Of a DNA stretch of 64,000 nucleotides, positions 46,690 to 56,368 are shown in pieces. Both the position numbers and the translations under genes were made by a program. Source of the stretch: CAZEQJ01 sp964514385 (GTDB lineage: Bacteria > Bacteroidota > Bacteroidia > Cytophagales > Cyclobacteriaceae); assembly GCA_964514385.1 (NCBI GenBank), contig CAZEQJ010000015.1:8462-72461 (forward strand), written 5' to 3'. The first letter of the stretch is position 1; each line of letters begins with the position of its first letter. The notes under the pieces are model-generated. The model was given only the letters and a program-made list of their open reading frames with translations, did no database searches and was not told the DNA's origin.

Positions 46690-47288
46690 TTAGCTACATT
46701 ATTAAATAATGATTTAATTTTTTTGGCAGGGTTACCTCCAACAAGGGTGTAACTTTCAACGTCCTTTGTAACTACTGAACCTGCTGCAATTATAGCACCT
46801 TCACCAATTTTTATACCTTTCAAAATAATTGAATTTGGTCCAATCCAAACTTTATCTTCGATTGTAATTGGTGAAGATTCAACCACAGACCAGTCTTTAT
46901 AACCTCTCCATCTATTTGGAATATCTAATACCCTAACTTCAGCGTCAATTGAGTGACCTGTAGTATCAGTAATATAGCAATTATGAGAAATTAAAATATC
47001 TGACCCAATATATACATCACTTGTGGAAACAATTATTGAATTTGCTCCAAGAAATGTTCTTTCACCAATATTCAAACTTGATCCATCTTTTTGTAGGCTT
47101 ATATTTCCTCTAATAATAGAATATTCACCTATTGATAAAGTCGAATTTTTAGTAATACTTATTTTATTCCAATTTATCCTTATTTTTTTTGGCAATGAGA
47201 TATCATAACCTCTTGTTTTTATAAGAAATTTCAATTTTGAGAAATAATTTCTTAAACTGTGGAAAAAGGTTTTAATAGACAATTTCAC
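46686..47288 (-). CDS. Hexapeptide-repeat acyltransferase
   Basis: A 200-residue left-handed beta-helix enzyme. Hexapeptide repeats run from about residue 60 to 185, and the C-terminal GEGAIIAAGSVVTKDVESYT with LVGGNPAKKIKSLF is the WbbJ/xenobiotic acyltransferase signature. The active-site His is probably in SHNCYITDTTGHS. It would acetylate a sugar in the repeat unit. Neighbour overlaps of 4 bases tie it to the operon. Confidence 0.88.
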   Translation of the reverse strand: MKLSIKTFFHSLRNYFSKLKFLIKTRGYDISLPKKIRINWNKISITKNSTLSIGEYSIIRGNISLQKDGSSLNIGERTFLGANSIIVSTSDVYIGSDILISHNCYITDTTGHSIDAEVRVLDIPNRWRGYKDWSVVESSPITIEDKVWIGPNSIILKGIKIGEGAIIAAGSVVTKDVESYTLVGGNPAKKIKSLFNNVAK

Positions 47289-48733
47289 TTTTGTAAAATT
47301 CTATTTATAAGATTATAAATTACAGTCAAATCCTTTGAATCATCATCTTCCATGTAGTCTACAACATTTTTAGAACAAACAAATATTGGGTTAGGACCCT
47401 TATCACCTGTAAATGCTGCATGATTTACTTTTGATAGGTCTTTTGGGATTGGTCCGTAATTTTCGTTTTCACGAATCAAAGTTTTTAACTTTTCTGAAAA
47501 AAAGACTCCTTCTGATCCTTCAATTTTAATATCTGGCAAACAATCAGAATGCTTTTGACCTAAATGATTTTGTCTATAAGGAACAGCATTCATATTCAAC
47601 CTGTCATTTGAAGGAATTTGATTAAATTTTTGACATATATCATTTATCAAATGATCATATTCGCTCGTGCTATATTTTCTTCCCATAAACCTTTCATCAT
47701 TTATATAAATTCCGGGTATATAAGTACTACCAAAAGCAACTGATTTTGACCAGTCGTAATTCCCCAAAGAATCAATGAGGTTTTTGGATAATTTATTTTT
47801 AGCTTCTTTAAATTTTTTACCCAGTAATCTTTTGGCTACCTTTTTTATTTTGTCTACTTGACTACCTGATTTCCTTAATTTAAGAAACTTGAATTCCTCA
47901 AGAAATACATTAACATTTGCCCAATTTTTACTAGGTAACATTCCATGATCAGCAGTAATAATGAAGTACTCAGGTTTTAGATCATCAAATAGTTTTTTAA
48001 GATGTTTATCAAGAGAGGAAAAGTGGTTTTCTAGGAATGGGAATACCCAGTTATTGCTATTCTTATTTTTGCTATACTCAATTATTTCATATAATGATAA
48101 GTATTTAACAATAGTATTGCCTCTATTTACCAGAAATCCAAACTCTGAAGAATTCATTCTACATAAATCAATAAAGCATTCAACTCTCTTAGATTCTTTT
48201 TCTTCCAATTTATTATAAAGTTCTTCAGTGGACTTTATGTCCTCATTAGGAATTCTTATATCGACAATATATTTTTTCTCATCTAAATATTTTTTTAATT
48301 TTTTATCAGATATAAGTTCATCGGGAATACCTTCAACCTTATTCAATCCGCCTCCGGCACTGCCTACCATTATACCGTTTTTAACTTTTGGTACTGGTGT
48401 AGTCGTAGGTACATTCATAATACAATACGGTATATTTCTATTTTCAAGTATATCCCACATAGGTACAATATCTTGGTCATGATCCAGAAAGGACATTTTG
48501 AAATTAGTAGAAAACTTATGTGTACCATCCAATAATGGCGCCATATAAAAACCTCTAGTTTCATCACCTTTTTTCCCTGTGAGAATTTCGACCCAACCCC
48601 TATTTATTAAATCTTCCTCCAGAACAATGGAAGTGTTTTTCTCAATAAATGAAAATAAAAATGGCATTTTGTGCTTAAAGATTTTAAAAATCTCTAAATC
48701 TCCACCGTCAATGCCATATACCAATAATTTCAT
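47285..48733 (-). CDS. Alkaline-phosphatase-fold protein with altered active site
   Basis: A 482-residue protein of the alkaline phosphatase/type I phosphodiesterase superfamily. Metal-binding features are seen: YGIDGGDLEIF at the N-terminus (Asp 9) and ITADHGMLPSKNW near residue 262. The usual Thr/Ser nucleophile before the conserved Trp (TxPxW) is not evident: the region reads LINRGWVEILTGKKG. Near the C-terminus GDKGPNPIF stands where G-x-H is normal. It may act on a phosphodiester or be catalytically dead. Its place between wzx and the acyltransferase suggests a role in repeat-unit or lipid-carrier processing; that is inference. Confidence 0.75.
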   Translation of the reverse strand: MKLLVYGIDGGDLEIFKIFKHKMPFLFSFIEKNTSIVLEEDLINRGWVEILTGKKGDETRGFYMAPLLDGTHKFSTNFKMSFLDHDQDIVPMWDILENRNIPYCIMNVPTTTPVPKVKNGIMVGSAGGGLNKVEGIPDELISDKKLKKYLDEKKYIVDIRIPNEDIKSTEELYNKLEEKESKRVECFIDLCRMNSSEFGFLVNRGNTIVKYLSLYEIIEYSKNKNSNNWVFPFLENHFSSLDKHLKKLFDDLKPEYFIITADHGMLPSKNWANVNVFLEEFKFLKLRKSGSQVDKIKKVAKRLLGKKFKEAKNKLSKNLIDSLGNYDWSKSVAFGSTYIPGIYINDERFMGRKYSTSEYDHLINDICQKFNQIPSNDRLNMNAVPYRQNHLGQKHSDCLPDIKIEGSEGVFFSEKLKTLIRENENYGPIPKDLSKVNHAAFTGDKGPNPIFVCSKNVVDYMEDDDSKDLTVIYNLINRILQK

Positions 48734-48735
48734 AA

Positions 48736-50091
48736 CTATTTTGTGTTAACAAATTGCTTTAGAGCAATTAATGACTTAAAAAATGGAATTATTAACAATA
48801 CTCCAATAATGGCTTTTACCTGCATAATAGCAGATTTTCTAGTTTTGTAGAATATTAAACCTAAAAACCATGAACTTATTGCCTGAGATATTAGTGTTGC
48901 CCAGGCAGCACCAAATATACCAATCTTGGGTATTAATAGTAAGTTTAAAATTATATTTAAAATTGCCCCTGAAACATTAAATATTAAAGAATACATCTGA
49001 TAATTTTCATTTACAATCCATTTGGAACGCACAATACCTACAAATACAAATATACCTGTCCATATATGTAGCTGTAGAACTAAACCAGCGGCTGCAAAGT
49101 CTTTTCCATATAAAAATAATATTACCTCATTACCATATAAGCTAACAGGGATTGCCACCAACAAAGCTAAAGCAGCAAATAAGTTATAAAGCATTTGAAG
49201 CAGTTTATAATATTTTGATTCGCTTTTTTCTTTTTGTTTAATGATTGCTGGGAATACTGAAGAAATCAATGACATAGGTATAAAATACCATAATTCAGAT
49301 ATTCTAACTGCAACAGCATAATTTCCCACACTTTCCGGATTCACCATGTTTCGCAACATTACCTGATCTATTTTCAAATAGATCATCATAGAAAGTCCTG
49401 ATATAATAAATGGCCATGAAGATTTTAATAATTGATTAGCATAGGAGGCATTATACTCCCATTTGGCCACAGACTTTGATACTTTTTTGTAGAACCTATT
49501 CCAAATTGCAACTTGAAAAACATTTCCAATTATTGGTGCTAAACCAAAAAATAAGAGCCCAGATTTTGTAAGGATCAAAGTTATTTTAGAAAAAGCTGTT
49601 GTCAACTGAAAAACTGACCTTGCAATAACTGAGTATTTAGATTTTACTTCAGCCTGAAACCAGTAATCAAAAGAATCAAAGGACTGAAAAATTAATTTTA
49701 TAGCTGCAAACCCAATCAAAAACCTTACAATCCAAGTGTCTTCAATTATTAATCCAATAAATATTACAATGACCGCAGAAATTATCCCACCAAAAAACAT
49801 CAACCTAAAAGTTGTGCCTAGAATTATTTCCCTTGAGTAATTAACGTTATTTGCAACTAGATCTTTAATTACCAAATGTGAAACCCCTAATCTACCTAAA
49901 GGCAAAAATAAAGCAACAAGACTAATAGAGTACTGTAATAACCCATATTGATCAGCACCTAAGTACCTTACTACATAAATATTAACAATAAATGCTACAA
50001 CGAGGGTAAGGAGTTTTTCAAAAATAAGATACCCTGAATTTGTAATTATATTTCTAAAGGTATCTGTTAGTTTAGCTGCTTTACCTGGCAT
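48736..50091 (-). CDS. Wzx-type polysaccharide flippase
   Basis: A 451-residue membrane protein with twelve to fourteen hydrophobic segments of the MATE/PST type. The N-terminus reads NIITNSGYLIFEKLLTLVVA and YLGADQYGLLQYSISLVALF, typical for Wzx. It flips lipid-linked repeat units to the periplasmic side for the Wzy polymerase. It sits 13 bases downstream of the Wzz gene and 2 bases before the AP-fold gene. Confidence 0.92.
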   Translation of the reverse strand: MPGKAAKLTDTFRNIITNSGYLIFEKLLTLVVAFIVNIYVVRYLGADQYGLLQYSISLVALFLPLGRLGVSHLVIKDLVANNVNYSREIILGTTFRLMFFGGIISAVIVIFIGLIIEDTWIVRFLIGFAAIKLIFQSFDSFDYWFQAEVKSKYSVIARSVFQLTTAFSKITLILTKSGLLFFGLAPIIGNVFQVAIWNRFYKKVSKSVAKWEYNASYANQLLKSSWPFIISGLSMMIYLKIDQVMLRNMVNPESVGNYAVAVRISELWYFIPMSLISSVFPAIIKQKEKSESKYYKLLQMLYNLFAALALLVAIPVSLYGNEVILFLYGKDFAAAGLVLQLHIWTGIFVFVGIVRSKWIVNENYQMYSLIFNVSGAILNIILNLLLIPKIGIFGAAWATLISQAISSWFLGLIFYKTRKSAIMQVKAIIGVLLIIPFFKSLIALKQFVNTK

Positions 50092-50104
50092 AAATGCTAA
50101 ACAT

Positions 50105-51202
50105 TCAAAAGTTAAAAATTTTTCTTAACGAATAGTATCCTGTGGATATCAAGAGTCCAAAAACTAAAAAAGTAATGACGATAAGGGCCCTCCTGGGCTT
50201 TGCTTTTTCTAAGGGAACCATAGAGGGGATTAATATACTAAAGACTGGTGTGTCCTCCTGTACTTTCAGCTTAGCCTGTTCTAGTTGTTGTGCCAAACCT
50301 AAATAAACTTCATAAGCAATTTGATATTCGTTCTGTAGCCTTTCTTCTGTCGTTCTAATCATTGCAGACTGAACATTTCTATTCCTATCCCTAAATGATG
50401 CAAGATTATTTTGTGCATTATAAAATTCCTGTTTTGCATTATCATATTGGCTTTGTACAAACTCTAAGGTTTTTCTACCCTTTTCAGTAGCATAGTTACT
50501 TGAAAACTCCTCCAAATATTGTTTTACCTTAACACACAAATCTGCTGCTGCTAACGGATCTGGCATCTCGGTTGAAATGGTGGTAATACCTGTTAGTTCC
50601 TCAACTCTAATCGAAATCCTTGACCTAATTAATCCAGCTATATCTTTTTGAGCTTTAGAAAAAGTCAGGTACTCCGATTCTTGCTCAGTATTTAAACTTA
50701 AATTTTCATTTTTACTTCCAAAAATTTGACTTTTAAGCTTAAAAATTAAGCCTATACTATAGTCATATAAAATATTTAGTATGCCTGGTTTAGCTATCTC
50801 CATAAAATACTCATAAAAAGTAGCTGTAGAATCAAGGTTTGAAAATTTAATCTCAGTATTCATTATATCAAGCTGATAAGCCCCTGATTGCTGAATGTAT
50901 GAGAAATAATATGGGTCAAAATATGGAAGTTCCCCACTCATTCCTAAACTACTATTTCCAATTCCAAATTGCCTCAATAAACTAGATGCTCCACCGCCTA
51001 TTGAAGCTGTACTTGAAGGCTGTTCTGGTTTTAATACGATATCACTACTATACTCCTTCGGTAATAATAAGGCAATTAAAACTCCCAGAATAAAAGATAT
51101 TGTAGTAATCCTAATTATTGGAACTCTCTTTTTCCAAAGAAACTTCAATAATTCTGTAAGGTTAAATCCATCCTCTGTTCTTACCCTATTATCTTCCATC
51201 AT
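50105..51202 (-). CDS. Wzz/chain-length determinant protein
   Basis: A 365-residue inner-membrane protein with two terminal membrane segments (about 33-50 and 335-355) and a coiled periplasmic domain rich in Gln and Asn. The motifs GVLIALLLPKEYSSDIVLKP and SILIPSMVPLEKAKPRRALIV are typical. It sets polymer length and links synthesis to export. No tyrosine-kinase domain is fused. It is 17 bases downstream of the SLBB gene, where base composition changes. Confidence 0.9.
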   Translation of the reverse strand: MMEDNRVRTEDGFNLTELLKFLWKKRVPIIRITTISFILGVLIALLLPKEYSSDIVLKPEQPSSTASIGGGASSLLRQFGIGNSSLGMSGELPYFDPYYFSYIQQSGAYQLDIMNTEIKFSNLDSTATFYEYFMEIAKPGILNILYDYSIGLIFKLKSQIFGSKNENLSLNTEQESEYLTFSKAQKDIAGLIRSRISIRVEELTGITTISTEMPDPLAAADLCVKVKQYLEEFSSNYATEKGRKTLEFVQSQYDNAKQEFYNAQNNLASFRDRNRNVQSAMIRTTEERLQNEYQIAYEVYLGLAQQLEQAKLKVQEDTPVFSILIPSMVPLEKAKPRRALIVITFLVFGLLISTGYYSLRKIFNF

Positions 51203-51219
51203 TGATTATTGATGATAAA

Positions 51220-53676
51220 TCATTGCGTCAAATTAATAATCTGAATAATCACCAGACTCAGCGAAGCCAGCCCAGAAGAAATACCTAATATTTCACCGGC
51301 ACTCACACTTCTGCGCTCCGGTTTGACCGGTATTACGATCTCACTTCCTGGGTCTACCTTTGGATAGTCTCTCCATAAAAGGAAGTTCCTGGTATTTTTT
51401 GCTGATCCATTAGGGTATACCACAAATGACCTTGACTTGTCAGCTCTTCTGGTAAAGCCTCCGGCGCTGTTTACATACCCTCTGAAGGTCTTGGTCTTCT
51501 CATACGAAGCATAACTGGGATACAATACTTCCCCTGAAAGTTGCACGGTCTGTGAGTACCTGGGTATCTCTAATATATCACCGGCCTGCAATACGATATC
51601 AAATTCGCTACCCGGGTTTTCCAGTATTTTCTCCAGATCAATACCCACCGTCCGTATACCTATGCTGTCAAGCTTTTGTAATGATGTGTCATTTTCGGAT
51701 AACCGTTGCTTTAAAAACTCCTCAAAACCGGACTGATTCACTCTCCTGATCACCTTGGCACCCTTCAGATAGGCGTAATCGGTAACTCCACCTGCCCGAC
51801 GAATGATGGTGGACAACCGCTCATTCCTGGAAGAAAGAGAATAACTGCCCGGGTAATTCACCTCTCCCTGCACCTGCACCTGCACCTGCTCTTCATATCC
51901 CGGTGATTTACGCACATACACCTGATCAAAGGGCTGCAATGTAAACGACTCCGTATCATCACTTAATGACAGATCGCTGTTAACAGGGAATGTAAATATC
52001 TCGGCAATAGCCTCTTCCGCTGTTTCACTCAGCCTTCTACGGGCAACCTCTATCTTCGCGTTTTCAGCACTTTGCTTTAATCCTCCTGCCTGCACGATTA
52101 AATCCTCCAAACTCATATCAAAGGCGAAGTCAAATGTTCCCGGCTCCAGCACCTCACCAGAAATAGTGACCTTAAATTCCTCCTGCAAGTCAAATATGGA
52201 AGGGATTAATACCTGGTCTTCCCGTTTTAATATCGGATCTTCTGCTTCTCCCCGGAGTATTCTTCCCAACGGCACTGACAATACCTCAGTCGTCAGATCT
52301 TCGCGTAGCCTGAATATATTGGCTCGCTTTAAAAAGGCGTCTTCCCGTATCCCTTCTGCCCTGTCAATAAGCGCAGTAAGGGTTATCCCTTCCGTGAGTT
52401 CAAAACTTCCTTCCTTAAACACTGCACCACTGATCTGTACCCTGTTACTATACCTGTCAATGACCTCCTCTACCGTCACCACATCGCCATTCATTGGTGC
52501 CGACTCCCTCAGATTGGCAATATCCAGCACTTGCTTTTCGCGACCATTAAAGCGTTCTACCTTGATAAGTGATGTGTAGGCTCGGTCACCAAAGCCTCCG
52601 GCAAACCGGATAAGGTCTTCAAAGGTTTCTCCTTCCTGAAGCTCGTAAATGCCGGGACGCTTCACTGCACCTTTCAGTTCTGCTCTTACCTGATAGGGAT
52701 TGATCTTAATGATATCCTGATCACGTAGTATCGTGTTGCCTTCAGCAATGCCTGAAATCAGAAAATCGTATACATCTAATGTTGAAATAACCTTATTCTG
52801 CCGGATGACATCAATTTTCCGGTAACTACCATTCAGTGATGGTCCGCCTGCCAGGTATAAGGCATTAAATGCTGTTCCCAATGAGGAGAGTGAATAAGTA
52901 CCGGGAAAGTTCACCTCCCCAAGTACATTTACTCTTATACTGCGTATACCGGAAAGGCTAACCTGAAAATAGGTATTGGGTGGCTCATTGCCCCGGGCAC
53001 GCAGGCCGGAATAAATTCTTGAAAGCTGACCAAATAATTTCTTCTGGGCTTCATCTACCGTAAGGCCGTTAAGGTATACTAGTCCCAGGCTGGGTATGGT
53101 GATGTATCCATCTGGTGTTATCGATAGCTGATAGGTAGCCTCACTGGCACCCCAGACTGAGATCATCAGTTCATCTCCTGCCCCAAGCTGATAATTTTCC
53201 GGTGTTGGAATATTGAGGCTGGGCTCAAAGGTCAGGTTTTTGGAATTGAACAGGTCATAGCCGTATATTTTACGGAGTGTCTTCTGCCGTTGCTTTTCTT
53301 CAAATGTTTCTTCATCCATCAGCAGCCCCTCGAAAAGATCCGGCCGCTCTTCTTCAGGTACCATTTCACCTTCGGCATAAGTGCGGGCACCATCTTTTTG
53401 GATGACCTCGTAATTTCGGTCGGAAGACTCAAGCCCTGCAATGCGGCTTCTGAGTTTCTGGATCTGAAGGCCAGACATACCTCTGGCACGGGCCAGCTGC
53501 TCCAGTTCAGTTTGTGAAAGCCCTCTGCTGGTGGCTTCCTCCAGAAACTGACGTATCTGCTGATCACTCAGGTCATCAACCTCAATTTGTGAAAGATTGG
53601 TGTTGCCAAGTTGCTGTGACTGGGCATAGGAAAGACTACAGGTAAGTGTTAGTAACAGTATGAAGAAATATCGCAT
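51220..53676 (-). CDS. SLBB-domain polysaccharide export protein (Wza-like)
   Basis: An 818-residue protein with a signal peptide (cut after CSLSYAQ), a helical N-terminal stretch, a Poly_export domain (YQLGAGDELMISVWG, near 155) and six SLBB-like repeats, each marked by a GEV/GAV strand and an AGG turn. A C-terminal hydrophobic segment (LGISSGLASLSLVIIQIINL) is unusual for E. coli Wza but common in Bacteroidota homologues as I recall. It forms or lines the outer-membrane export channel. Its base composition matches the flanks, unlike the genes to its left. Confidence 0.9.
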   Translation of the reverse strand: MRYFFILLLTLTCSLSYAQSQQLGNTNLSQIEVDDLSDQQIRQFLEEATSRGLSQTELEQLARARGMSGLQIQKLRSRIAGLESSDRNYEVIQKDGARTYAEGEMVPEEERPDLFEGLLMDEETFEEKQRQKTLRKIYGYDLFNSKNLTFEPSLNIPTPENYQLGAGDELMISVWGASEATYQLSITPDGYITIPSLGLVYLNGLTVDEAQKKLFGQLSRIYSGLRARGNEPPNTYFQVSLSGIRSIRVNVLGEVNFPGTYSLSSLGTAFNALYLAGGPSLNGSYRKIDVIRQNKVISTLDVYDFLISGIAEGNTILRDQDIIKINPYQVRAELKGAVKRPGIYELQEGETFEDLIRFAGGFGDRAYTSLIKVERFNGREKQVLDIANLRESAPMNGDVVTVEEVIDRYSNRVQISGAVFKEGSFELTEGITLTALIDRAEGIREDAFLKRANIFRLREDLTTEVLSVPLGRILRGEAEDPILKREDQVLIPSIFDLQEEFKVTISGEVLEPGTFDFAFDMSLEDLIVQAGGLKQSAENAKIEVARRRLSETAEEAIAEIFTFPVNSDLSLSDDTESFTLQPFDQVYVRKSPGYEEQVQVQVQGEVNYPGSYSLSSRNERLSTIIRRAGGVTDYAYLKGAKVIRRVNQSGFEEFLKQRLSENDTSLQKLDSIGIRTVGIDLEKILENPGSEFDIVLQAGDILEIPRYSQTVQLSGEVLYPSYASYEKTKTFRGYVNSAGGFTRRADKSRSFVVYPNGSAKNTRNFLLWRDYPKVDPGSEIVIPVKPERRSVSAGEILGISSGLASLSLVIIQIINLTQ
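51867..51888. repeat. Hexanucleotide microsatellite in the SLBB gene
   Basis: CCTGCA repeated three times and then CCTG, in frame, encodes the QVQVQVQ stretch of the fifth SLBB region. Slippage by one unit would keep the frame and change the QV count. Confidence 0.6.
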
Positions 53677-53734
53677 CCCTCTATTTCAAATTTCTGACAA
53701 AGGTAAATGTAATTTTCCAATATGCTAATGGCAT

Positions 53735-54676
53735 TTAGGCAATGATCTCCTCATAGCGCTCTGCAAAATCATGATATACGCTTTGAATACCTTCGGGAAG
53801 GGAAATTGATGCGCTCCATCCCAGGTTATTCAACCTGGTTACATCCATCAGTTTTCGTGGGGTACCGTCGGGCTTGTCATAATCGTGTACAATTTCTCCT
53901 TCATACCCTACTACATCCTTTATAAGATGTGCCAGATCCTTTATGCTGATGTCTTCCCCTACCCCAATATTCACAAACCCGGGCTGATCATAATTATCCA
54001 TTAAAAAATAAATGGCATCCGCCAGGTCGTCGGCATGCATAAATTCACGCAACGGGGAGCCCGTACCCCACATCACCACTTCAGGCTGATTGTTGATCTT
54101 GGCCTCATGAAATTTTCGTATCAGGGCAGGAAGCACATGCGAATTCTCAAGATCAAAGTTGTCATTAGGGCCGTAAAGGTTGGTCGGCATAACTGAAATG
54201 AAATGGCAACCGTATTGTGCCCTGTAAGCATCGCACATTTTGATGCCTGCAATTTTGGCAATAGCATAAGGCTCGTTGGTATGCTCCAGTTCTCCGGTAA
54301 GCAGGTACTCTTCTTTCAGAGGTTGGAGAGCCAGCTTGGGGTAAATGCAACTTGAGCCCAGAAACATCAGCTTTTTTACACCATGAAGATAACTCTGATG
54401 TATCACATTGTTCTGTATCATCAGGTTGTCATAGAGAAATTCGGCGCGGTAGGTATTATTGGCATGTATACCCCCCACTTTGGCCGCAGCCAGAAACACA
54501 AAATCCGGTTTTTCAGCCTCAAAAAAAGTTTTTACGGCCTCCGTATTTCTGAGATCAAGCTCTGAAGAAGTCCGAAATACGAAATGCTCAAAACCTGCCC
54601 TTTTCAGCCTGCGGTGGATGGCAGAACCCACCATGCCACGGTGACCTGCGATGTATATCTTTGCAGACTTCTCCAT
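53735..54676 (-). CDS. fcl: GDP-L-fucose synthase
   Basis: A 313-residue SDR epimerase/reductase. It has GHRGMVGSAIHRRL at the NADP site, SSCIYPKLALQPLKEEYLL and the YxxxK pair in NEPYAIAKIAG. It turns GDP-4-keto-6-deoxymannose into GDP-L-fucose, the step after Gmd. The start overlaps the gmd stop by one base, so the two are coupled. This suggests fucose in the polymer. Confidence 0.95.
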   Translation of the reverse strand: MEKSAKIYIAGHRGMVGSAIHRRLKRAGFEHFVFRTSSELDLRNTEAVKTFFEAEKPDFVFLAAAKVGGIHANNTYRAEFLYDNLMIQNNVIHQSYLHGVKKLMFLGSSCIYPKLALQPLKEEYLLTGELEHTNEPYAIAKIAGIKMCDAYRAQYGCHFISVMPTNLYGPNDNFDLENSHVLPALIRKFHEAKINNQPEVVMWGTGSPLREFMHADDLADAIYFLMDNYDQPGFVNIGVGEDISIKDLAHLIKDVVGYEGEIVHDYDKPDGTPRKLMDVTRLNNLGWSASISLPEGIQSVYHDFAERYEEIIA

Positions 54677-55791
54677 TATTCGTGATAGTTAAACACCTTA
54701 TGTCCCTTCTCCGCCAGCAGTTTATCACGCCGGAACAGCTCGACATCGGCATGCATCATATCTTTTACCAGTGCCGGCAGGTCAAATTTCAGTTTCCACC
54801 CAAGCTTTTCTTTGGCTTTGGTGGGGTCACCAATAAGCAGATCTACCTCCGTCGGACGGAAGTATTTTTCATCTACTTTGATAATCGCTTTTCCTTCTTC
54901 TATTGTAAATTCAGGATTTGAGCAGGCCGCCACATATCCAACTTCATTCACTCCCTCTCCTTTAAATGCAATTTCTATGCCCACTTCCTTAAATGCCATC
55001 TTCACGAAATCACGCACAGGTGTGGTGATACCCGTAGCTATCACAAAATCCTCCGGAATATCCTGCTGCAGCATCAGCCACATAGCTTCTACGTAGTCTT
55101 TGGCATGTCCCCAATCACGTTTGGCATCGAGATTACCCAGATAAAGGGTATCCTGAAGACCAAGTGCGATACGTGCCGCAGCCCTTGTAATCTTACGTGT
55201 AACAAATGTCTCCCCGCGCAATGGTGACTCGTGATTAAACAATATTCCGTTTACGGCATACATGTTGTACGCCTCACGATAATTTACCGTAATCCAGTAC
55301 CCGTACAATTTTGCGACCGCATAAGGTGACCTCGGATAAAACGGGGTAGTTTCCGACTGTGGCACTTCCTGCACCAACCCATAAAGCTCTGAGGTTGATG
55401 CCTGATAAATTCTGGTTTTGTCGGTCATGCCCAGCAGGCGTACAGCCTCCAGGATGCGAAGCGTACCTAGTCCATCCACATTGGCGGTATATTCGGGCGT
55501 ATCAAAGCTTACCCTCACATGTGACATGGCACCCAGATTATAGATCTCATCCGGTTGAACTTCCTGGATGATCCGAATGATGTTGGTGGAATCTGCCAGG
55601 TCGCCGTAATGGAGCCTGAAGTTTATGTGTGTTTCATGCGGATCCTGGTATAGATGGTCTATCCTGTCGGTATTGAAAAGGGACGTGCGTCGTTTGACAC
55701 CATGTACCTCATACCCTTTTTTTAGCAATAGCTCCGCCAGGTAGGCCCCATCCTGACCGGTGATGCCTGTGATTAATGCAACCTTACTCAT
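54676..55791 (-). CDS. gmd: GDP-mannose 4,6-dehydratase
   Basis: A 371-residue extended SDR. GITGQDGAYLAELL binds NADP, STSELYG holds the catalytic Thr/Ser and Glu, and YPRSPYAVAKLYGYW holds Tyr/Lys. It makes GDP-4-keto-6-deoxymannose. The start overlaps the rfbC stop by 1 base and the stop overlaps fcl by 1 base. Confidence 0.97.
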   Translation of the reverse strand: MSKVALITGITGQDGAYLAELLLKKGYEVHGVKRRTSLFNTDRIDHLYQDPHETHINFRLHYGDLADSTNIIRIIQEVQPDEIYNLGAMSHVRVSFDTPEYTANVDGLGTLRILEAVRLLGMTDKTRIYQASTSELYGLVQEVPQSETTPFYPRSPYAVAKLYGYWITVNYREAYNMYAVNGILFNHESPLRGETFVTRKITRAAARIALGLQDTLYLGNLDAKRDWGHAKDYVEAMWLMLQQDIPEDFVIATGITTPVRDFVKMAFKEVGIEIAFKGEGVNEVGYVAACSNPEFTIEEGKAIIKVDEKYFRPTEVDLLIGDPTKAKEKLGWKLKFDLPALVKDMMHADVELFRRDKLLAEKGHKVFNYHE

Positions 55792-56345
55792 TAGTCAAAA
55801 ATGATTTTTGAGGGAGCAAATTTAGGCAATATTTTATCTTTATCGGAAAGGATGATGTCACTTTCAGGAATAATCCAATCTATAGATAGGGATGGGTCAT
55901 TCCAGATAATACCTCCTTCATGCCCGGGGGAATAGTAATTATCTACCTTGTACATAAACTCAACATCCTGTGACAGCACCACAAAGCCATGAGCTACACC
56001 GCGTGGCATATACACCATTTGCTTATTCGTTTCCGAAATACGGAAACTATCTACAGCGCCAAATGTGGGGGATGACTGACGGATATCGACGATCACATCG
56101 AGCACTTCACCCCGTGTGACCCGGATAAGCTTCGCCTGTGCCATAGGAGGTTTTTGATAATGGAGGCCTCTAAGTACACCATAAGATGACCTGGAATGGT
56201 TATCCTGTACAAAATCAACCGGTTCGCCAATGAGTTCTGCAAACTTCTCTTTATTGAAGCTTTCCATAAAAAATCCCCTTGGGTCTTCAAAGACACGGGG
56301 TTCAATCACAAATACACCTTCAATTTTGGTATTAATTTTTTTCAT
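55791..56345 (-). CDS. rfbC: dTDP-4-dehydrorhamnose 3,5-epimerase
   Basis: A 184-residue RmlC-type cupin. The motifs FVQDNHSRSSYGVLRGLHYQ (with the catalytic His), VIVDIR and YMPRGVAHGFVVLS are intact. It epimerises the keto-sugar in dTDP-rhamnose synthesis. rfbA, rfbB and rfbD are not next to it. It is first in the minus-strand series, divergent from ccmB. Confidence 0.95.
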   Translation of the reverse strand: MKKINTKIEGVFVIEPRVFEDPRGFFMESFNKEKFAELIGEPVDFVQDNHSRSSYGVLRGLHYQKPPMAQAKLIRVTRGEVLDVIVDIRQSSPTFGAVDSFRISETNKQMVYMPRGVAHGFVVLSQDVEFMYKVDNYYSPGHEGGIIWNDPSLSIDWIIPESDIILSDKDKILPKFAPSKIIFD

Positions 56346-56368
56346 ATGACAGAAATGATGGTGTTAAT

